Source: Alphaproteobacteria bacterium (GTDB lineage Bacteria > Pseudomonadota > Alphaproteobacteria > UBA9655). Taken from it: a stretch of 48,624 bases of DNA. The stretch covers positions 1-48,624 of the forward strand of contig JABDEE010000005.1 in the NCBI GenBank assembly GCA_013287205.1. The letters run 5' to 3'. Made by a program: the position numbers and the translations under genes. The notes beneath the pieces are model-generated. The model ran no database searches. It worked only from the letters and a program-made list of their open reading frames with translations, and was not told the DNA's origin. Positions 10,194 to 20,483 of the stretch are shown here, piece by piece; the stretch's first letter is position 1, and every line of letters starts with the position of its first letter.

Positions 10194-11578
10194 CAAGTCT
10201 ATGGACATCAAAAGCCGTTGAGCAGGTCGTTGGTCATACCTCCACCGCTCCATGGGAGTGCAAAGGAATCTCAATTGACACCCGGACGTTGCAAAAGGGA
10301 GATCTTTTTGTTGCCCTCAAAGGGGAGTTTGGAGACGGCCATGCCTTTCTCGCAGAAGCGGCATCAAGAGGGGCGGTCGCAGCCCTTGTGTCGGAAAGTA
10401 GTACGACGTTTCTGCCCACCCTTCCTGTTGATGACACATTAAAAGCACTTGAACAGTTAGGGGTTGCCGCTCGCATTCGATCGAAGGCTTTGCGTATCGC
10501 GGTGACGGGAAGTGCGGGAAAAACGAGTACAAAAGAAATGCTCAAAACCGTTCTGCAAAATCAGGCGCCCACCCACGGCAGCGTATCGAGTTACAACAAT
10601 CACTGGGGCGTTCCCCTCACCCTTGCCCGTATGCCCCAAGACACCCAGTTTGGGGTTTTTGAAGTGGGTATGAATCATGCAGGGGAAATCATCCCTTTAA
10701 GTCGGATGATTCAGCCCCACATTGCGATTATTACGCTCATTGGAGAAGCGCATCCGGGATTTTTCAACAGCGTTGATGATATCGCCCGTGCGAAAGCAGA
10801 AATCTTTGAGGGCATGACCCCAGGGGGAGCCGCACTTCTCAATCGGGATAACTCCTATTTCAGCTTCCTCTCTGACTTAGCGGAAGCAAAGGGGATTAAT
10901 GTGTTTAGCTTCGGGGAGCATCCGAGTGCCACCTATCGTCTTCTTTCGTACGAAAAAGAAGGGGAGGGGGGACACATCATTGCCGATATCGGCGGGACCC
11001 ACATTGCCTATACAGTACCTGTGTCGGGGAAGCACTGGGTGACAAATAGCTTGGCCGTTTTAGGAGCTGTGCATCTCGCAGGTGCTGACGTTAAAAAGGC
11101 TGCATACGATCTTGCCGCTATTGAAGCGATTGCAGGTCGTGGCCAAGCTCACAAGGGTATTTTTACGATCTTTGATGAAAGTTATAATGCCCAGCCTGTG
11201 TCCATGCGGGCCGCTCTTGACGTTTTAGGGCAAAGTCACGGAACCCGCAAAGTGGCCGTATTGGGACACATGGTGGAACAAGGTGACCTTTCGAAAGAGC
11301 GCCATGAAGCGCTTTTGGAACCTTTGCTCGAGAATAAAATCGATATCGTATACTGCTGTGGTCCGGATATGATCCATTTATTTAACTGCCTCCCTGCACC
11401 CATGAAGGGGGGATATGCCTCAACTTCGGCAGAGCTGTTGCCGATGGTCCTTGCAGGCGTAAAACCCGGGGACGTGGTAACCGTGAAGGCTTCTTTAAGA
11501 ACGAATATTAAGCCGATCATGGAAGCCTTGCTAGAGAAGCAAAAGGATCATCCTCTCCAACAGCGCGGGGTGAGGTAG
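10190..11578 (+). CDS. murF: UDP-MurNAc-pentapeptide synthetase MurF
   Basis: RIAVTGSAGKTSTKEML, SYNNHWGVPLTLA, FDESYNAQPVSMRAAL; ATGA overlap with murE. Confidence 0.96.
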   Translation: MTSLWTSKAVEQVVGHTSTAPWECKGISIDTRTLQKGDLFVALKGEFGDGHAFLAEAASRGAVAALVSESSTTFLPTLPVDDTLKALEQLGVAARIRSKALRIAVTGSAGKTSTKEMLKTVLQNQAPTHGSVSSYNNHWGVPLTLARMPQDTQFGVFEVGMNHAGEIIPLSRMIQPHIAIITLIGEAHPGFFNSVDDIARAKAEIFEGMTPGGAALLNRDNSYFSFLSDLAEAKGINVFSFGEHPSATYRLLSYEKEGEGGHIIADIGGTHIAYTVPVSGKHWVTNSLAVLGAVHLAGADVKKAAYDLAAIEAIAGRGQAHKGIFTIFDESYNAQPVSMRAALDVLGQSHGTRKVAVLGHMVEQGDLSKERHEALLEPLLENKIDIVYCCGPDMIHLFNCLPAPMKGGYASTSAELLPMVLAGVKPGDVVTVKASLRTNIKPIMEALLEKQKDHPLQQRGVR

Positions 11579-11581
11579 CAT

Positions 11582-12673
11582 ATGCTCTACTACCTCTACA
11601 CCCTCTTCGGTCATGATAGCGTTTTCTTTAACCTCTTCCGATATATTACTTTTCGGACGGTCGGAGCGCTTCTCACAGCCCTTCTAATCAGTTTCCTCTG
11701 CGGTCCTGCCTTTATCAAATGGCTAAAGAAGAAACAACGTCAAGGCCAGCCGATTCGGGAGGATGGACCTGCCTCTCACCTGATTACAAAAAAAGGAACC
11801 CCCACCATGGGAGGGGTACTCATTCTTTTTGCTCTCACCTGCAGTGAATTGTTATGGGCCAAATTGGACAATCCCTACCTCCTTATTTTATTGCTGGTAA
11901 CACTGGGATTTGGGTTTGTAGGCGCACTTGATGACTACCTTAAATTGATGAAACGGAATTCCGACGGCCTCTCTCGGTGGCGAAAGATCTTCTTCCAGGT
12001 GACCATAAGCGTGAGTGCGACCTATGGGATTATGCACCTCGGAACCCCCGATCTTGCAACCTGTACATCGGTGCCTTTTTTCAAGAATATTGTCGTCAAT
12101 TTAGGGTGGTTTTATATCCCCTTTGGCCTCTTTGTGATTGTGGGGGCCTCGAATGCGGTGAATTTAACAGACGGGCTGGATGGATTGGCCATCGGTCCCG
12201 TCATGATCGTCGCTGTGTGTTTTGCACTCATCTCCTACCTTGTGGGTAACCACATTTTTGCGAATTACTTGCAGATTGTGTTCATCCCAGGCGTTGGAGA
12301 ACTCGCAACATTCTGTGGAGCCTTAATCGGAGCGGGCCTTGGGTTCTTGTGGTATAACGCCCCCCCTGCCAAGGTCATTATGGGAGACACGGGCTCTCTT
12401 GCAGCAGGCGGGGCGCTGGGCACCCTCTCGATGATGACGAAGCATGAATTTATCCTCGCCATTGCGGGCGGCCTTTTTGTCCTTGAAACCGTGTCTGTCA
12501 TCCTCCAAATTGGATACTTCAAGTGGTCGGGGGGAAAGCGCATCTTTTTGATGGCACCCATTCATCACCACTTTGAGAAAAAGGGATGGTCCGAGCCCAC
12601 AATCGTTTTTCGCTTTTGGATTATCTCCATTGTTTTGGCACTCCTCGCTCTTTCAACATTGAAGTTACGGTAG
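11582..12673 (+). CDS. mraY: Phospho-MurNAc-pentapeptide translocase MraY
   Basis: [42 protein letters not shown]. Confidence 0.98.
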   Translation: MLYYLYTLFGHDSVFFNLFRYITFRTVGALLTALLISFLCGPAFIKWLKKKQRQGQPIREDGPASHLITKKGTPTMGGVLILFALTCSELLWAKLDNPYLLILLLVTLGFGFVGALDDYLKLMKRNSDGLSRWRKIFFQVTISVSATYGIMHLGTPDLATCTSVPFFKNIVVNLGWFYIPFGLFVIVGASNAVNLTDGLDGLAIGPVMIVAVCFALISYLVGNHIFANYLQIVFIPGVGELATFCGALIGAGLGFLWYNAPPAKVIMGDTGSLAAGGALGTLSMMTKHEFILAIAGGLFVLETVSVILQIGYFKWSGGKRIFLMAPIHHHFEKKGWSEPTIVFRFWIISIVLALLALSTLKLR

Positions 12674-12676
12674 AGT

Positions 12677-14050
12677 TTGATGATTACACCTCACCTTTTC
12701 AAAGATAAAACAATGGCCGTTCTGGGATTAGGACGTTCGGGGCGATCCGTTGCGAAAGCCCTGGTGCGGGCAGGGGCTCGTGTTTTGGCATGGGATGATC
12801 AAGAAAAAAGCCGGAAAACCGCACAGGAAGAAGGTGTTCCGCTTGTGGGTCTTCACACGGTTGCGTGGAATCAAGTGGACCATCTTGTCCTCAGTCCCGG
12901 GATTCCCCACCACTATCCGGCCCCCCATCCCCTTGTGGCACGGGCGCAACTGGCAGGGTTACAGCCCATCAGCGATATTGAAATTTTGTGCCTTAGCCAA
13001 CCGCAAGCCACCTATATTGGTATTACGGGAACAAATGGAAAGTCGACCACAACAACCTTGATCGGCCATGTGCTCCAAGACAATAAGGTCAAACGAGAGG
13101 TGGGGGGAAATCTCGGTATTCCCGTCATGGATCTGCAACCTTTAGAAAAGGGGGGCTTCTATGTTTTGGAACTCTCCTCCTATCAATTGGAGATCACCCC
13201 GAGTCTCCATTGTCATATCAGTGTGCTCCTCAATATTACTCCCGACCATCTGGAGCGTCATGGAGGAATGGAAGGGTATATTGCGGCAAAAAAACTGATT
13301 TATAAAAATGCCACCCCGCAGGACGTCCTCGTGATCAGTGTGGATGATTCCCATTGTCTCACCCTTCATGAATCTCTCCGAGACGTTGGTGGCGTTAAGT
13401 TGATCCCGATTTCCACGTGCAAGCGACTTGATGATGGGATTTCCGTAAAAGAGGGGACGCTTTACGAAAATGGTCAGGCCATCATCAGCTTGAAAGATTT
13501 TGATTGTTTAAGAGGGCAACACAATTGGCAGAATATCGCAGCTGCTTTTGGTGTGCTTCGCTCGGTGGGTCTCAGTGCTGAAGCCATTACGAAGAGTATC
13601 GCGTCTTTCCCAGGGCTTGCCCATCGGCAACAGCAGGTGGCCCAATACAAAAACATAACCTTTATCAATGACAGTAAGGCAACGAATGCCGAAGCTGTGG
13701 CAAAGGCGCTGGCCTGCTACCGTGATAACCCCCTCTATGTACTTTTCGGCGGGCGCCCTAAGGAAGGGGGCATCGGTTCTTTGCGGCCCTATTTTCCGTC
13801 TCTCACCCATGCCTTTTTGTATGGAGAAGCTGCCAGCGCCTTTGCACTGACCCTTGAGGGAAAAGTGCCCTACACACTCTGTGAGACCCTCCAAGAGGCG
13901 ACACAAGCGGCAGCAGGACTAGCCCTGAAAGAAAATAAACCAGATGCAGTCGTTCTGCTTTCACCCGCTTGCGCCAGCTGGGACCAATTTCAGGATTTTG
14001 AAGTGCGAGGAGAAGTGTTTTGTGAAGTGGTACGGGAGATATGCGCGTGA
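12677..14050 (+). CDS. murD: UDP-MurNAc-L-Ala:D-Glu ligase MurD
   Basis: GLGRSGRSVAKAL, GITGTNGKSTTTTLIGH, FINDSKATNAEAVAKAL. Confidence 0.96.
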   Translation: MMITPHLFKDKTMAVLGLGRSGRSVAKALVRAGARVLAWDDQEKSRKTAQEEGVPLVGLHTVAWNQVDHLVLSPGIPHHYPAPHPLVARAQLAGLQPISDIEILCLSQPQATYIGITGTNGKSTTTTLIGHVLQDNKVKREVGGNLGIPVMDLQPLEKGGFYVLELSSYQLEITPSLHCHISVLLNITPDHLERHGGMEGYIAAKKLIYKNATPQDVLVISVDDSHCLTLHESLRDVGGVKLIPISTCKRLDDGISVKEGTLYENGQAIISLKDFDCLRGQHNWQNIAAAFGVLRSVGLSAEAITKSIASFPGLAHRQQQVAQYKNITFINDSKATNAEAVAKALACYRDNPLYVLFGGRPKEGGIGSLRPYFPSLTHAFLYGEAASAFALTLEGKVPYTLCETLQEATQAAAGLALKENKPDAVVLLSPACASWDQFQDFEVRGEVFCEVVREICA

Positions 14051-14073
14051 GGATGTTGGTATGAGTGTAGATT

Positions 14074-14241
14074 TGTCATCCCCGCGCAGGCGGGGACCCA
14101 GATATAATGCCCGCGCCTGCGCGGGTAAGCTTTTTGTCTGGATCCCTGCTTCTCGCCTCGGCGAAGCCTCCGGTGTAGCCCGGGTCGCAGGGATGACAAC
14201 AAAGATTTTAAGCCTGGGTCCCCGCCTGCGCGGGGATGACA
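14074..14241. repeat. Nested GTCATCCCC palindromic element between murD and ftsW
   Basis: tgtcatccccgcgcaggcggggaccca ... tgggtccccgcctgcgcggggatgaca with internal ctggatccctgc...gcagggatgaca. Confidence 0.85.
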
Positions 14242-14272
14242 ACCTCTTTCTTACAACAGAAAGTGACGCCCC

Positions 14273-15409
14273 ATGCTCTCTCTAGATCGCACAAACACAA
14301 ACTTTATCGGGCAATGGTGGTGGACGATTGACCGTTGGATCCTCATGGCCGTTTTGCTTTTGATGACCATGGGCGTGTTGCTGATTACGGCCGCAAGCCC
14401 GGCTGTTGCGATTCAGCATCACTGGGCCTCGTTTCATTTTATCAAAAAACATATTCTATTTTTAGCTCCCACTTTTGGCATTCTGATTGGTACCTCTTTT
14501 TTACCTCTTTCCTATATCAAAAAGCTGGCGATCGTCCTCTTTTGTGTGAGTCTTATAGGTGTCATTCTGACCATCTTTATGGGAGTGGAAGTGAAGGGAG
14601 CCTGTCGGTGGCTTGAGGTGGGAGGATTTTCGCTTCAACCTTCCGAATTTGTGAAGCCCGCTTTTGCCATTGTTAGTGCCATGGTGTTTGCCCACCATAA
14701 AGCCCACCCTGAGTTTCCTGGACATATTGTCGGCATCGGGCTGTATGGCGTGGTTGTTGGATTTTTACTGCTCCAGCCCGACCTAGGGATGACGGCTCTC
14801 ATTACAGCCATGTGGTTCACCCAGTTTTTTTTGGCCGGTCTCCCGCTCCTCTGGATTTGTTCCGCAGGCGTGTGTGGGGTCGGAGGTCTGGTCGGTGCTT
14901 ACTTTCTTTTTCCTCATGTGACCCGCCGGGTTGATCATTTTTTCCACCCCGAAGCGGAAGGAAAATTTGGAGATCGCTATCAAATTATTCAGTCCTTAGA
15001 GGCCTTCATGAATGGAGGACTGCTGGGTAAGGGGCCAGGAGAAGGCACCGTGAAAAAGCATTTGCCTGACGCCCACGCGGACTTCGTCTTTGCAGTGGCA
15101 GGAGAAGAATTCGGCCTCATCTTTTGTCTCTTTTTGGTTGGGGTGTTTGCTCTTGTCATCCTCCGTTCCTTTAGTCGGCTGCTCGAAGAAAAAAGCATGT
15201 TTGTTGTGCTAGCCGTGACGGGACTCACCGTTCAATTTGGCCTTCAAGCCGTTATTAATATGGCCTCTACGCTCAATTTGATGCCCACAAAAGGAATGAC
15301 GCTCCCCTTTATTAGCTATGGGGGATCATCTATGTTTGCGCTCGCTTTGGGCATGGGAATGGTTCTGAGTCTCACCCGCCGTAGGATCGGGGGCCATGGA
15401 GAATTCTAA
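14273..15409 (+). CDS. ftsW: Septum peptidoglycan polymerase FtsW
   Basis: SEDS-family topology, GEGTVKKHLPDAHADFVFAVAGEEFG, MTLPFISYGGSSM. Confidence 0.96.
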   Translation: MLSLDRTNTNFIGQWWWTIDRWILMAVLLLMTMGVLLITAASPAVAIQHHWASFHFIKKHILFLAPTFGILIGTSFLPLSYIKKLAIVLFCVSLIGVILTIFMGVEVKGACRWLEVGGFSLQPSEFVKPAFAIVSAMVFAHHKAHPEFPGHIVGIGLYGVVVGFLLLQPDLGMTALITAMWFTQFFLAGLPLLWICSAGVCGVGGLVGAYFLFPHVTRRVDHFFHPEAEGKFGDRYQIIQSLEAFMNGGLLGKGPGEGTVKKHLPDAHADFVFAVAGEEFGLIFCLFLVGVFALVILRSFSRLLEEKSMFVVLAVTGLTVQFGLQAVINMASTLNLMPTKGMTLPFISYGGSSMFALALGMGMVLSLTRRRIGGHGEF

Positions 15410-16490
15410 AGTCGTTCTAGCAGCAGGGGGAACGGGAGGCCACCTTTTCCCTGCCCTGGCTTTGGCGAAAGAATTAAGCATACACGGAGAAGACGTGTGG
15501 CTCCTCACCGATAAACGGGGGCACCAATTTCTTAAAGAGGCGAATCTCTCAAATCTGTTGATTCCTGTTGGACGGTTTGATGGCTCTCTCTTCCACAAAA
15601 TAAAGGGACTCTGGGGGTTACTGCAGGGTATTATCGCATCCTTTCACCATTTGCGCCGTCTCAAGCCAAGTGTTGTGGTGGGATTTGGAGGACATACCTC
15701 CCTCCCGCCACTGATTGCTGCAACGGTGTTGCGGATTCCAACCGTTATCCATCAAGCCGATGCCTACCTCGGGCGGACGAATCGCTTGCTCGCCCCCTTT
15801 GTGACAAGCATCGCAACGTCCTTTCCTCATGTTGAAAAAATCCCCTCCTCTTGCACAAAAAAGGTGGCCTTCACCGGCCTTCCCTTACGTCCTGAAATTA
15901 AGTCGGCAGACTATGATCCCCCCAAGGATAAAGGACCTGTTCATCTGCTGATTACGGGGGGCAGCCAAGGGGCCCGTGTCTTTGGTGAAATCATACCGCA
16001 AGCCATCCAGCTCCTCGACCCAACACTTCAAAAGCGCCTCCACATCACCCAACAATGTCGCCCTGAATCTTTAGAGCACACCCAAACCCTTTATGAGGCA
16101 ACACAGGCAACCGTGGAGCTCGCCCCTTTTCTAGATAAGATGGGGGAGCGGTATAAAAAAGCCCATTTCATCATTTCCCGGGCAGGGGCATCGAGCGTCT
16201 GTGAAGCAGCTCTTGTGGGGAGACCCATCCTTTTTGTCCCTTACCCTTACGCCATGGATGATCATCAAACGTATAACGCACAGCAAGCCGTAGATGCAGA
16301 GGGAGCATGGGTGAGGCAAGAGAAAGACCTGACGCCTCAGAAACTTGCAACTCTTTTATCAGAATTGATAAATTCCCCCTGGCAATTACAGCGCGCAGCA
16401 GTCAATATACGTTCCATCGTAACACCGGATGCAGCGCAGAGGCTGAGCACGCTCATCGCACATCTCACAGCACAGAAAGAAAAAATATGA
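15396..16490 (+). CDS. murG: UDP-GlcNAc:lipid I transferase MurG
   Basis: AAGGTGGHLFPALALA, GFGGHTSLPPLIAA, ISRAGASSVCEA. Confidence 0.96.
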   Translation: MENSKVVLAAGGTGGHLFPALALAKELSIHGEDVWLLTDKRGHQFLKEANLSNLLIPVGRFDGSLFHKIKGLWGLLQGIIASFHHLRRLKPSVVVGFGGHTSLPPLIAATVLRIPTVIHQADAYLGRTNRLLAPFVTSIATSFPHVEKIPSSCTKKVAFTGLPLRPEIKSADYDPPKDKGPVHLLITGGSQGARVFGEIIPQAIQLLDPTLQKRLHITQQCRPESLEHTQTLYEATQATVELAPFLDKMGERYKKAHFIISRAGASSVCEAALVGRPILFVPYPYAMDDHQTYNAQQAVDAEGAWVRQEKDLTPQKLATLLSELINSPWQLQRAAVNIRSIVTPDAAQRLSTLIAHLTAQKEKI

Positions 16491-17884
16491 CCTCCCTCAA
16501 TGAATTCAAGACCTTTTCTATCCACTTTATCGGCATCGGCGGTATTGGGATGAGTGGCCTCGCCCAGATTCTTTGCCAAAAAGGGTTTGCCGTGAGTGGC
16601 AGCGATATCGCCGTCAATGGCAATATCGAACGCCTCCAAGCCATGGGCGTCTCCATCGTCATCGGCCAGAAGCCAGAGAACGTGGAAGGGAAAGATGTCA
16701 TCGTGATTTCAACGGACATCAAAGAAACAAACCTTGAGTTGCAGGAAGCCCGTGCCCGTCATCTAAAAATTTTCCACCGCGCTGACGTCCTGGCCATGAT
16801 CATGGCCGACCAGAAACCCATTGCGATTTCAGGAACCCATGGAAAGACAACGACCACCGGCCTCATGGGGTGGGTGCTGGAAGTGGCAGGTCTTGACCCC
16901 ACGGTCATCGATGGCGGCATCATGAACAACTGGGGCTCTAATGTGAAAGAGGGCAAAGGGGAGTGGTGTGTGGCAGAGGCGGATGAGTCAGATGGGAGCT
17001 TCACAAAGTTGCCACGACATATTGCCATGATCACTAACATTGATGCAGATCACATGGATTATTACACATCCATCGACCATCTCTATGGTGAGTTTGAGAC
17101 ATTCGCAACAGACCTTCAAAACCCAGAGGGGCTTGCTGTCCTCGGTATTGATAGCCCTCAAGCCTATGTCTTATGGAAAAAGATTCAGGGATCCCAACGC
17201 TGTGTGAGCTATGGCGTTCATCCGGAAGCGGATATCCGAGCTGAAAATATTCAACTCAGTGCAAAAGGGGCCACCTTTGATCTTGTGAAAGGAACATCCA
17301 GAACATCGATGACCCTCGCCCTCCACGGTCACCATAACGTACTCAATGCAACAGGCATTGCAGCCATTTCTTTTGAATGTGGCGTTTCCCCAGAAGCTCT
17401 CCAAAAGGCCTTTGCCTCTTTCCAAGGGGTGCAGCGCCGCTTTACCCCTGTGGGCGAATGGAACAATGTGACCATCATTGATGATTATGCACACCATCCT
17501 GTTGAGATCGAAGCCACAATCGCAGCCGCTCGAAAAGCGACGCCAGGACGTGTTCTTGTTGTGTTACAACCGCACCGATTTAGTCGCGTTGATCACCATT
17601 TCCAAGAGTTCACCACCTCCTGTAAAGACGCAGATCTCACCATCGTTCTCCCTGTGTATGGATCCCGGGAAGCGCCACGAGAAGGCATCACCCATGAAGC
17701 ACTGGTCGCAAAAATGCCTGGGGAAGTCTACGCATGTGACACGCCAGAACAGCTGCCAGATATGCTCCATACCCTCACTCAGCCGGACGATATGGTGCTG
17801 TGCCTAGGCGCAGGGACGATCTCCACCATTGCTCGTGCCCTGGCAGACCAACTGTCTGCCCTACCGCAACGCACATGCGCTTAA
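16487..17884 (+). CDS. murC: UDP-N-acetylmuramate:L-alanine ligase MurC
   Basis: FIGIGGIGMSGLAQIL, AISGTHGKTTTTGLMG, IDDYAHHPVEI; start at ATG 16487 (ATGA overlap with murG), track start is too far upstream. Confidence 0.95.
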   Translation: MTSLNEFKTFSIHFIGIGGIGMSGLAQILCQKGFAVSGSDIAVNGNIERLQAMGVSIVIGQKPENVEGKDVIVISTDIKETNLELQEARARHLKIFHRADVLAMIMADQKPIAISGTHGKTTTTGLMGWVLEVAGLDPTVIDGGIMNNWGSNVKEGKGEWCVAEADESDGSFTKLPRHIAMITNIDADHMDYYTSIDHLYGEFETFATDLQNPEGLAVLGIDSPQAYVLWKKIQGSQRCVSYGVHPEADIRAENIQLSAKGATFDLVKGTSRTSMTLALHGHHNVLNATGIAAISFECGVSPEALQKAFASFQGVQRRFTPVGEWNNVTIIDDYAHHPVEIEATIAAARKATPGRVLVVLQPHRFSRVDHHFQEFTTSCKDADLTIVLPVYGSREAPREGITHEALVAKMPGEVYACDTPEQLPDMLHTLTQPDDMVLCLGAGTISTIARALADQLSALPQRTCA

Positions 17885-18786
17885 GCGAAGACCTGAAATC
17901 TCGCTTGCCGATCATTCGGGGGCGGTATTTATTCGATGTCCCGCTGGCCCCTGTCCTCTGGTTTCAGGTCGGCGGATGTGCCGATGTGACCTTCAAGCCA
18001 GCCGATCTTGAAGATCTCTGTTTCTTCTTGAAAAACAAGCCAGCCGATCTCCCTGTATCTGTCATTGGCGTCGGCTCGAATCTCCTGGTGAGGGACGGGG
18101 GCGTGCCAGGCGTTGTCATACGCTTAGGCCGTGGCTTCACGGAGTTGCGGATTGAAGATACTCAGGTTCATGTGGGGGCCGCCGTCCTGGATCGCACCGT
18201 CGCCCTCTACACGGCAGAAGAAGGCATCACAGGCCTCGAATTCCTCTGTGGCATTCCCGGTACCATCGGCGGTGCCCTGCGTATGAATGCGGGATGTTAT
18301 GGATCGGAGATCGCTCAAGTCCTTGTGCATGCTCTGGCTGTTGATCCTCAAGGGACTGTCCATCAACTGGCCCCTGAAGAAATGGGATTGAGCTACCGTC
18401 ACTGTGACGTTCCCAAAGATTGGATCTTCGTTGGCGCATGTTTGCGAGGAGAAAAAGGGGAGGCTTTAGAAAGCCAAGAAAAAATCAAAACCCTCCTCGA
18501 AACCCGTGAGAAAACCCAACCTATCCATTCTCGCACGGGCGGCAGTACCTTTGCCAACCCAGAAGGCTTAAGCGCATGGAAACTCATTGACCAAGCCGGC
18601 TGCCGAGGCCTTCAAATTGGAGGTGCCCGCATGTCTGATCTCCATTGCAATTTTATGCTCAACACAGGCGGAGCCACCGCTCAAGATTTGGAAGCTTTAG
18701 GCGAAGAAGTCCGCCGCCGGGTCTTGGCGGAGTCAGGCGTGGAGCTTCGGTGGGAGATTGAGAGAGTGGGGGAGTCGTCGTCATAA
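17875..18786 (+). CDS. murB: UDP-N-acetylenolpyruvoylglucosamine reductase MurB
   Basis: GVGSNLLVRDGGVPGVVI, GIPGTIGGALRMNAGCYGSEI, HSRTGGSTFANPEG; start set at ATG 17875. Confidence 0.95.
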   Translation: MRLSEDLKSRLPIIRGRYLFDVPLAPVLWFQVGGCADVTFKPADLEDLCFFLKNKPADLPVSVIGVGSNLLVRDGGVPGVVIRLGRGFTELRIEDTQVHVGAAVLDRTVALYTAEEGITGLEFLCGIPGTIGGALRMNAGCYGSEIAQVLVHALAVDPQGTVHQLAPEEMGLSYRHCDVPKDWIFVGACLRGEKGEALESQEKIKTLLETREKTQPIHSRTGGSTFANPEGLSAWKLIDQAGCRGLQIGGARMSDLHCNFMLNTGGATAQDLEALGEEVRRRVLAESGVELRWEIERVGESSS

Positions 18787-18831
18787 TGTCGTCATAATCA
18801 TTTTTCCTCTCCTTTCTTAAGTTTCCTCATT

Positions 18832-19033
18832 CCTTCAGTCGTACGCCCTGAAGGAGCTCTCAAACGTGTTCTCTCATAAGAGGGCAAGGAGTAAACCAGG
18901 AGGTCATTGTTTCTTATCTCGGCAGGGGCGAAAAATTCGCTTTATTCCCTAAAGGGATCCCGGCTGTCTTTGACAGAACACGTGAAGGAAAAAAAGTGTA
19001 TACACAAAGGGGGCCCCCTTCTTTTTCCTTCAC
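18832..19033. other. Hairpin-dense intergenic region, possible structured RNA or 5' UTR
   Basis: ccttcag/ctgaagg, gcgaa/ttcgc, tccctaaaggga, ctgtc/gacag, and gtgaaggaaaaa (18982-18993)/tttttccttcac (19022-19033) enclosing gtgtatacac and gggggccccc. Confidence 0.5.
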
Positions 19034-19237
19034 CAATGTTACCTCTTTGGTTTACAAGCGGACAATATCATAGTTTTTTTGCTGCCAAAATTTCCCGAGT
19101 GGCCATAACGATTTAGGCTGGGGGAGGAGGGGCGTCGTGAATAAAGCCTACGTTCAGCATTCCCCAATCTCCCCCCTTGCCCCTCAATCCATAAATGGCT
19201 ACTGTCCAAAAAAACATCCTCCCAGAAAGGCATAACA

Positions 19238-20065
19238 ATGAAAAAAGTTTTCTTCCTCTGTTCGCTCTCCTTCATGACAACCGCTGCAATCGCAGAGAGT
19301 GCTCCCCCTCCACCTCCATGCGGCGCTCAACCCGCTTTCCAGGGATTCTCTCTGGGAGGCACACTGGGATGGGGAGGTGGCACGGCAAGGGTGACGGATG
19401 TAACGAATTTGGCGCCCCATACGGTGGGGATAACTAACACCCAATTCCAAACCTCTACTTCCGCCACCTCTTTGGATATCTCAGGCCTTAATGGGGGCCT
19501 CATTGCCGGATATCTCCAGCGTTTCGGACCGTGGGGACTGGGGGTAGATTTCTTAGCCAATTGGACATCCATGAATAATTCACAAACAAGTACAAAGGCC
19601 TCTCCTTTTCTTGGGCTTCCAGGCACTAGCTCCTTCCAATCTTATTGTCTGCAGGTTGGTCTTAAAAATTCTTTGCAATTGCGGGGCGTTTTTTCATATG
19701 TTGTTGCTAACGTCCTCATGCCGAAAATTATCTTAGGGTGGGACAGTTCTCAATATAGTTTCGCAAATACGTCAAATTATTACAATAATTCTTTCGGGGC
19801 TTCTACTTCGTGGTCTCCCTCTGTGTCAGGGAACAAACGTCTCAATGGATTTCTCTGGGGAGCCGGTCTTGACTTTCTTATTGCCAAAGATGTGGTTTGC
19901 GGACTTGAGTATACAGGGGTGCAATCCCAGAAGGTCACTTTGTCCTCTTCTTCGACTGGAACAACGAGGAATCTTGCTAATATTGCTCCTTTGTCGGCAA
20001 CATCTACCGTGACGCTCGCTCCTTACTACAGTACGTTTAAGGCGACGCTTAAGTATATGTTTTAG
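19238..20065 (+). CDS. Outer-membrane beta-barrel protein (opacity/porin-like)
   Basis: Signal peptide MKKVFFLCSLSFMTTAAIAES; alternating beta pattern; C-terminal Phe (ATLKYMF). Confidence 0.8.
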   Translation: MKKVFFLCSLSFMTTAAIAESAPPPPPCGAQPAFQGFSLGGTLGWGGGTARVTDVTNLAPHTVGITNTQFQTSTSATSLDISGLNGGLIAGYLQRFGPWGLGVDFLANWTSMNNSQTSTKASPFLGLPGTSSFQSYCLQVGLKNSLQLRGVFSYVVANVLMPKIILGWDSSQYSFANTSNYYNNSFGASTSWSPSVSGNKRLNGFLWGAGLDFLIAKDVVCGLEYTGVQSQKVTLSSSSTGTTRNLANIAPLSATSTVTLAPYYSTFKATLKYMF

Positions 20066-20068
20066 GGG

Positions 20069-20289
20069 AAGGCCTTGCACTCGACATAGCTCGGCAAAGC
20101 CGAGTGGAGTCGAGGGCTTTAGGCCCTTCTTAACCCGGGCTACGCCAAAGGCTTCGCCGTGGCGAGTCGAGGAGCTTCTCTCAGCAGCAATGGTGTTGAA
20201 ATAAGATCCCCGGTCAACCAACCCTACCACCCCCGATTCGCCATGGCTGGCGAAGCCGGGGATGAAGGGTTGCTAGCCAGGGATAACAA
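20069..20289. repeat. Two-hairpin palindromic element downstream of the OMP gene
   Basis: aggccttgcactcgac...gagtcgagggctttaggccctt; conserved linker cttctctcagcagcaatggtgttgaaataagatc; ccggtcaaccaaccct...agggttgctagccagggataacaa. Confidence 0.75.
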
Positions 20290-20394
20290 CCTTTTTTGAA
20301 CTTTTGTTCATGAACCTAAACACAAAAAACCGAATATTCTTCTCGTCATTTCCTTGATCCATGCTATAACTCTCCCCACAGAAAAGAGAGAGTC

Positions 20395-20463
20395 ATGGAT
20401 CTGAAAAACCATCCGCCAAGTCGCTATGGCGTGATGTCACGCCAGCGGAGGCGGACGGTTTAG
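20395..20463 (+). other. 22-codon leader minigene upstream of phe[23 protein letters not shown]
   Basis: ATG...TAG; first codons duplicate the pheS start (catggatctgaaaaacca vs catggatctaaaaaacca); body is palindromic repeat sequence. Confidence 0.5.
20410..20460. repeat. Palindromic repeat in the pheS leader
   Basis: atccgccaagtcgctatggcgtgatgtcacgccagcggaggcggacggtt; reverse-complement match to 22052-22101 in pheT. Confidence 0.8.
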
Positions 20464-20483
20464 GAGACAGAAACAGGATAAGC

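Noticed and set aside
13944-14285. 113-aa ORF between murD and ftsW (and antisense 93-aa ORF)
   Set aside because: Encoded largely by the repeat element; both strands open because of GC-rich palindromes.
18907-19116. 69-aa ORF in the murB-OMP intergenic region
   Set aside because: Runs through the palindromic structure and lacks protein-like composition; better explained as structured non-coding sequence.
20395-20463. Leader minigene as a Phe-codon attenuator like pheM
   Set aside because: Contains no Phe codons; duplication of the pheS start is a better explanation.
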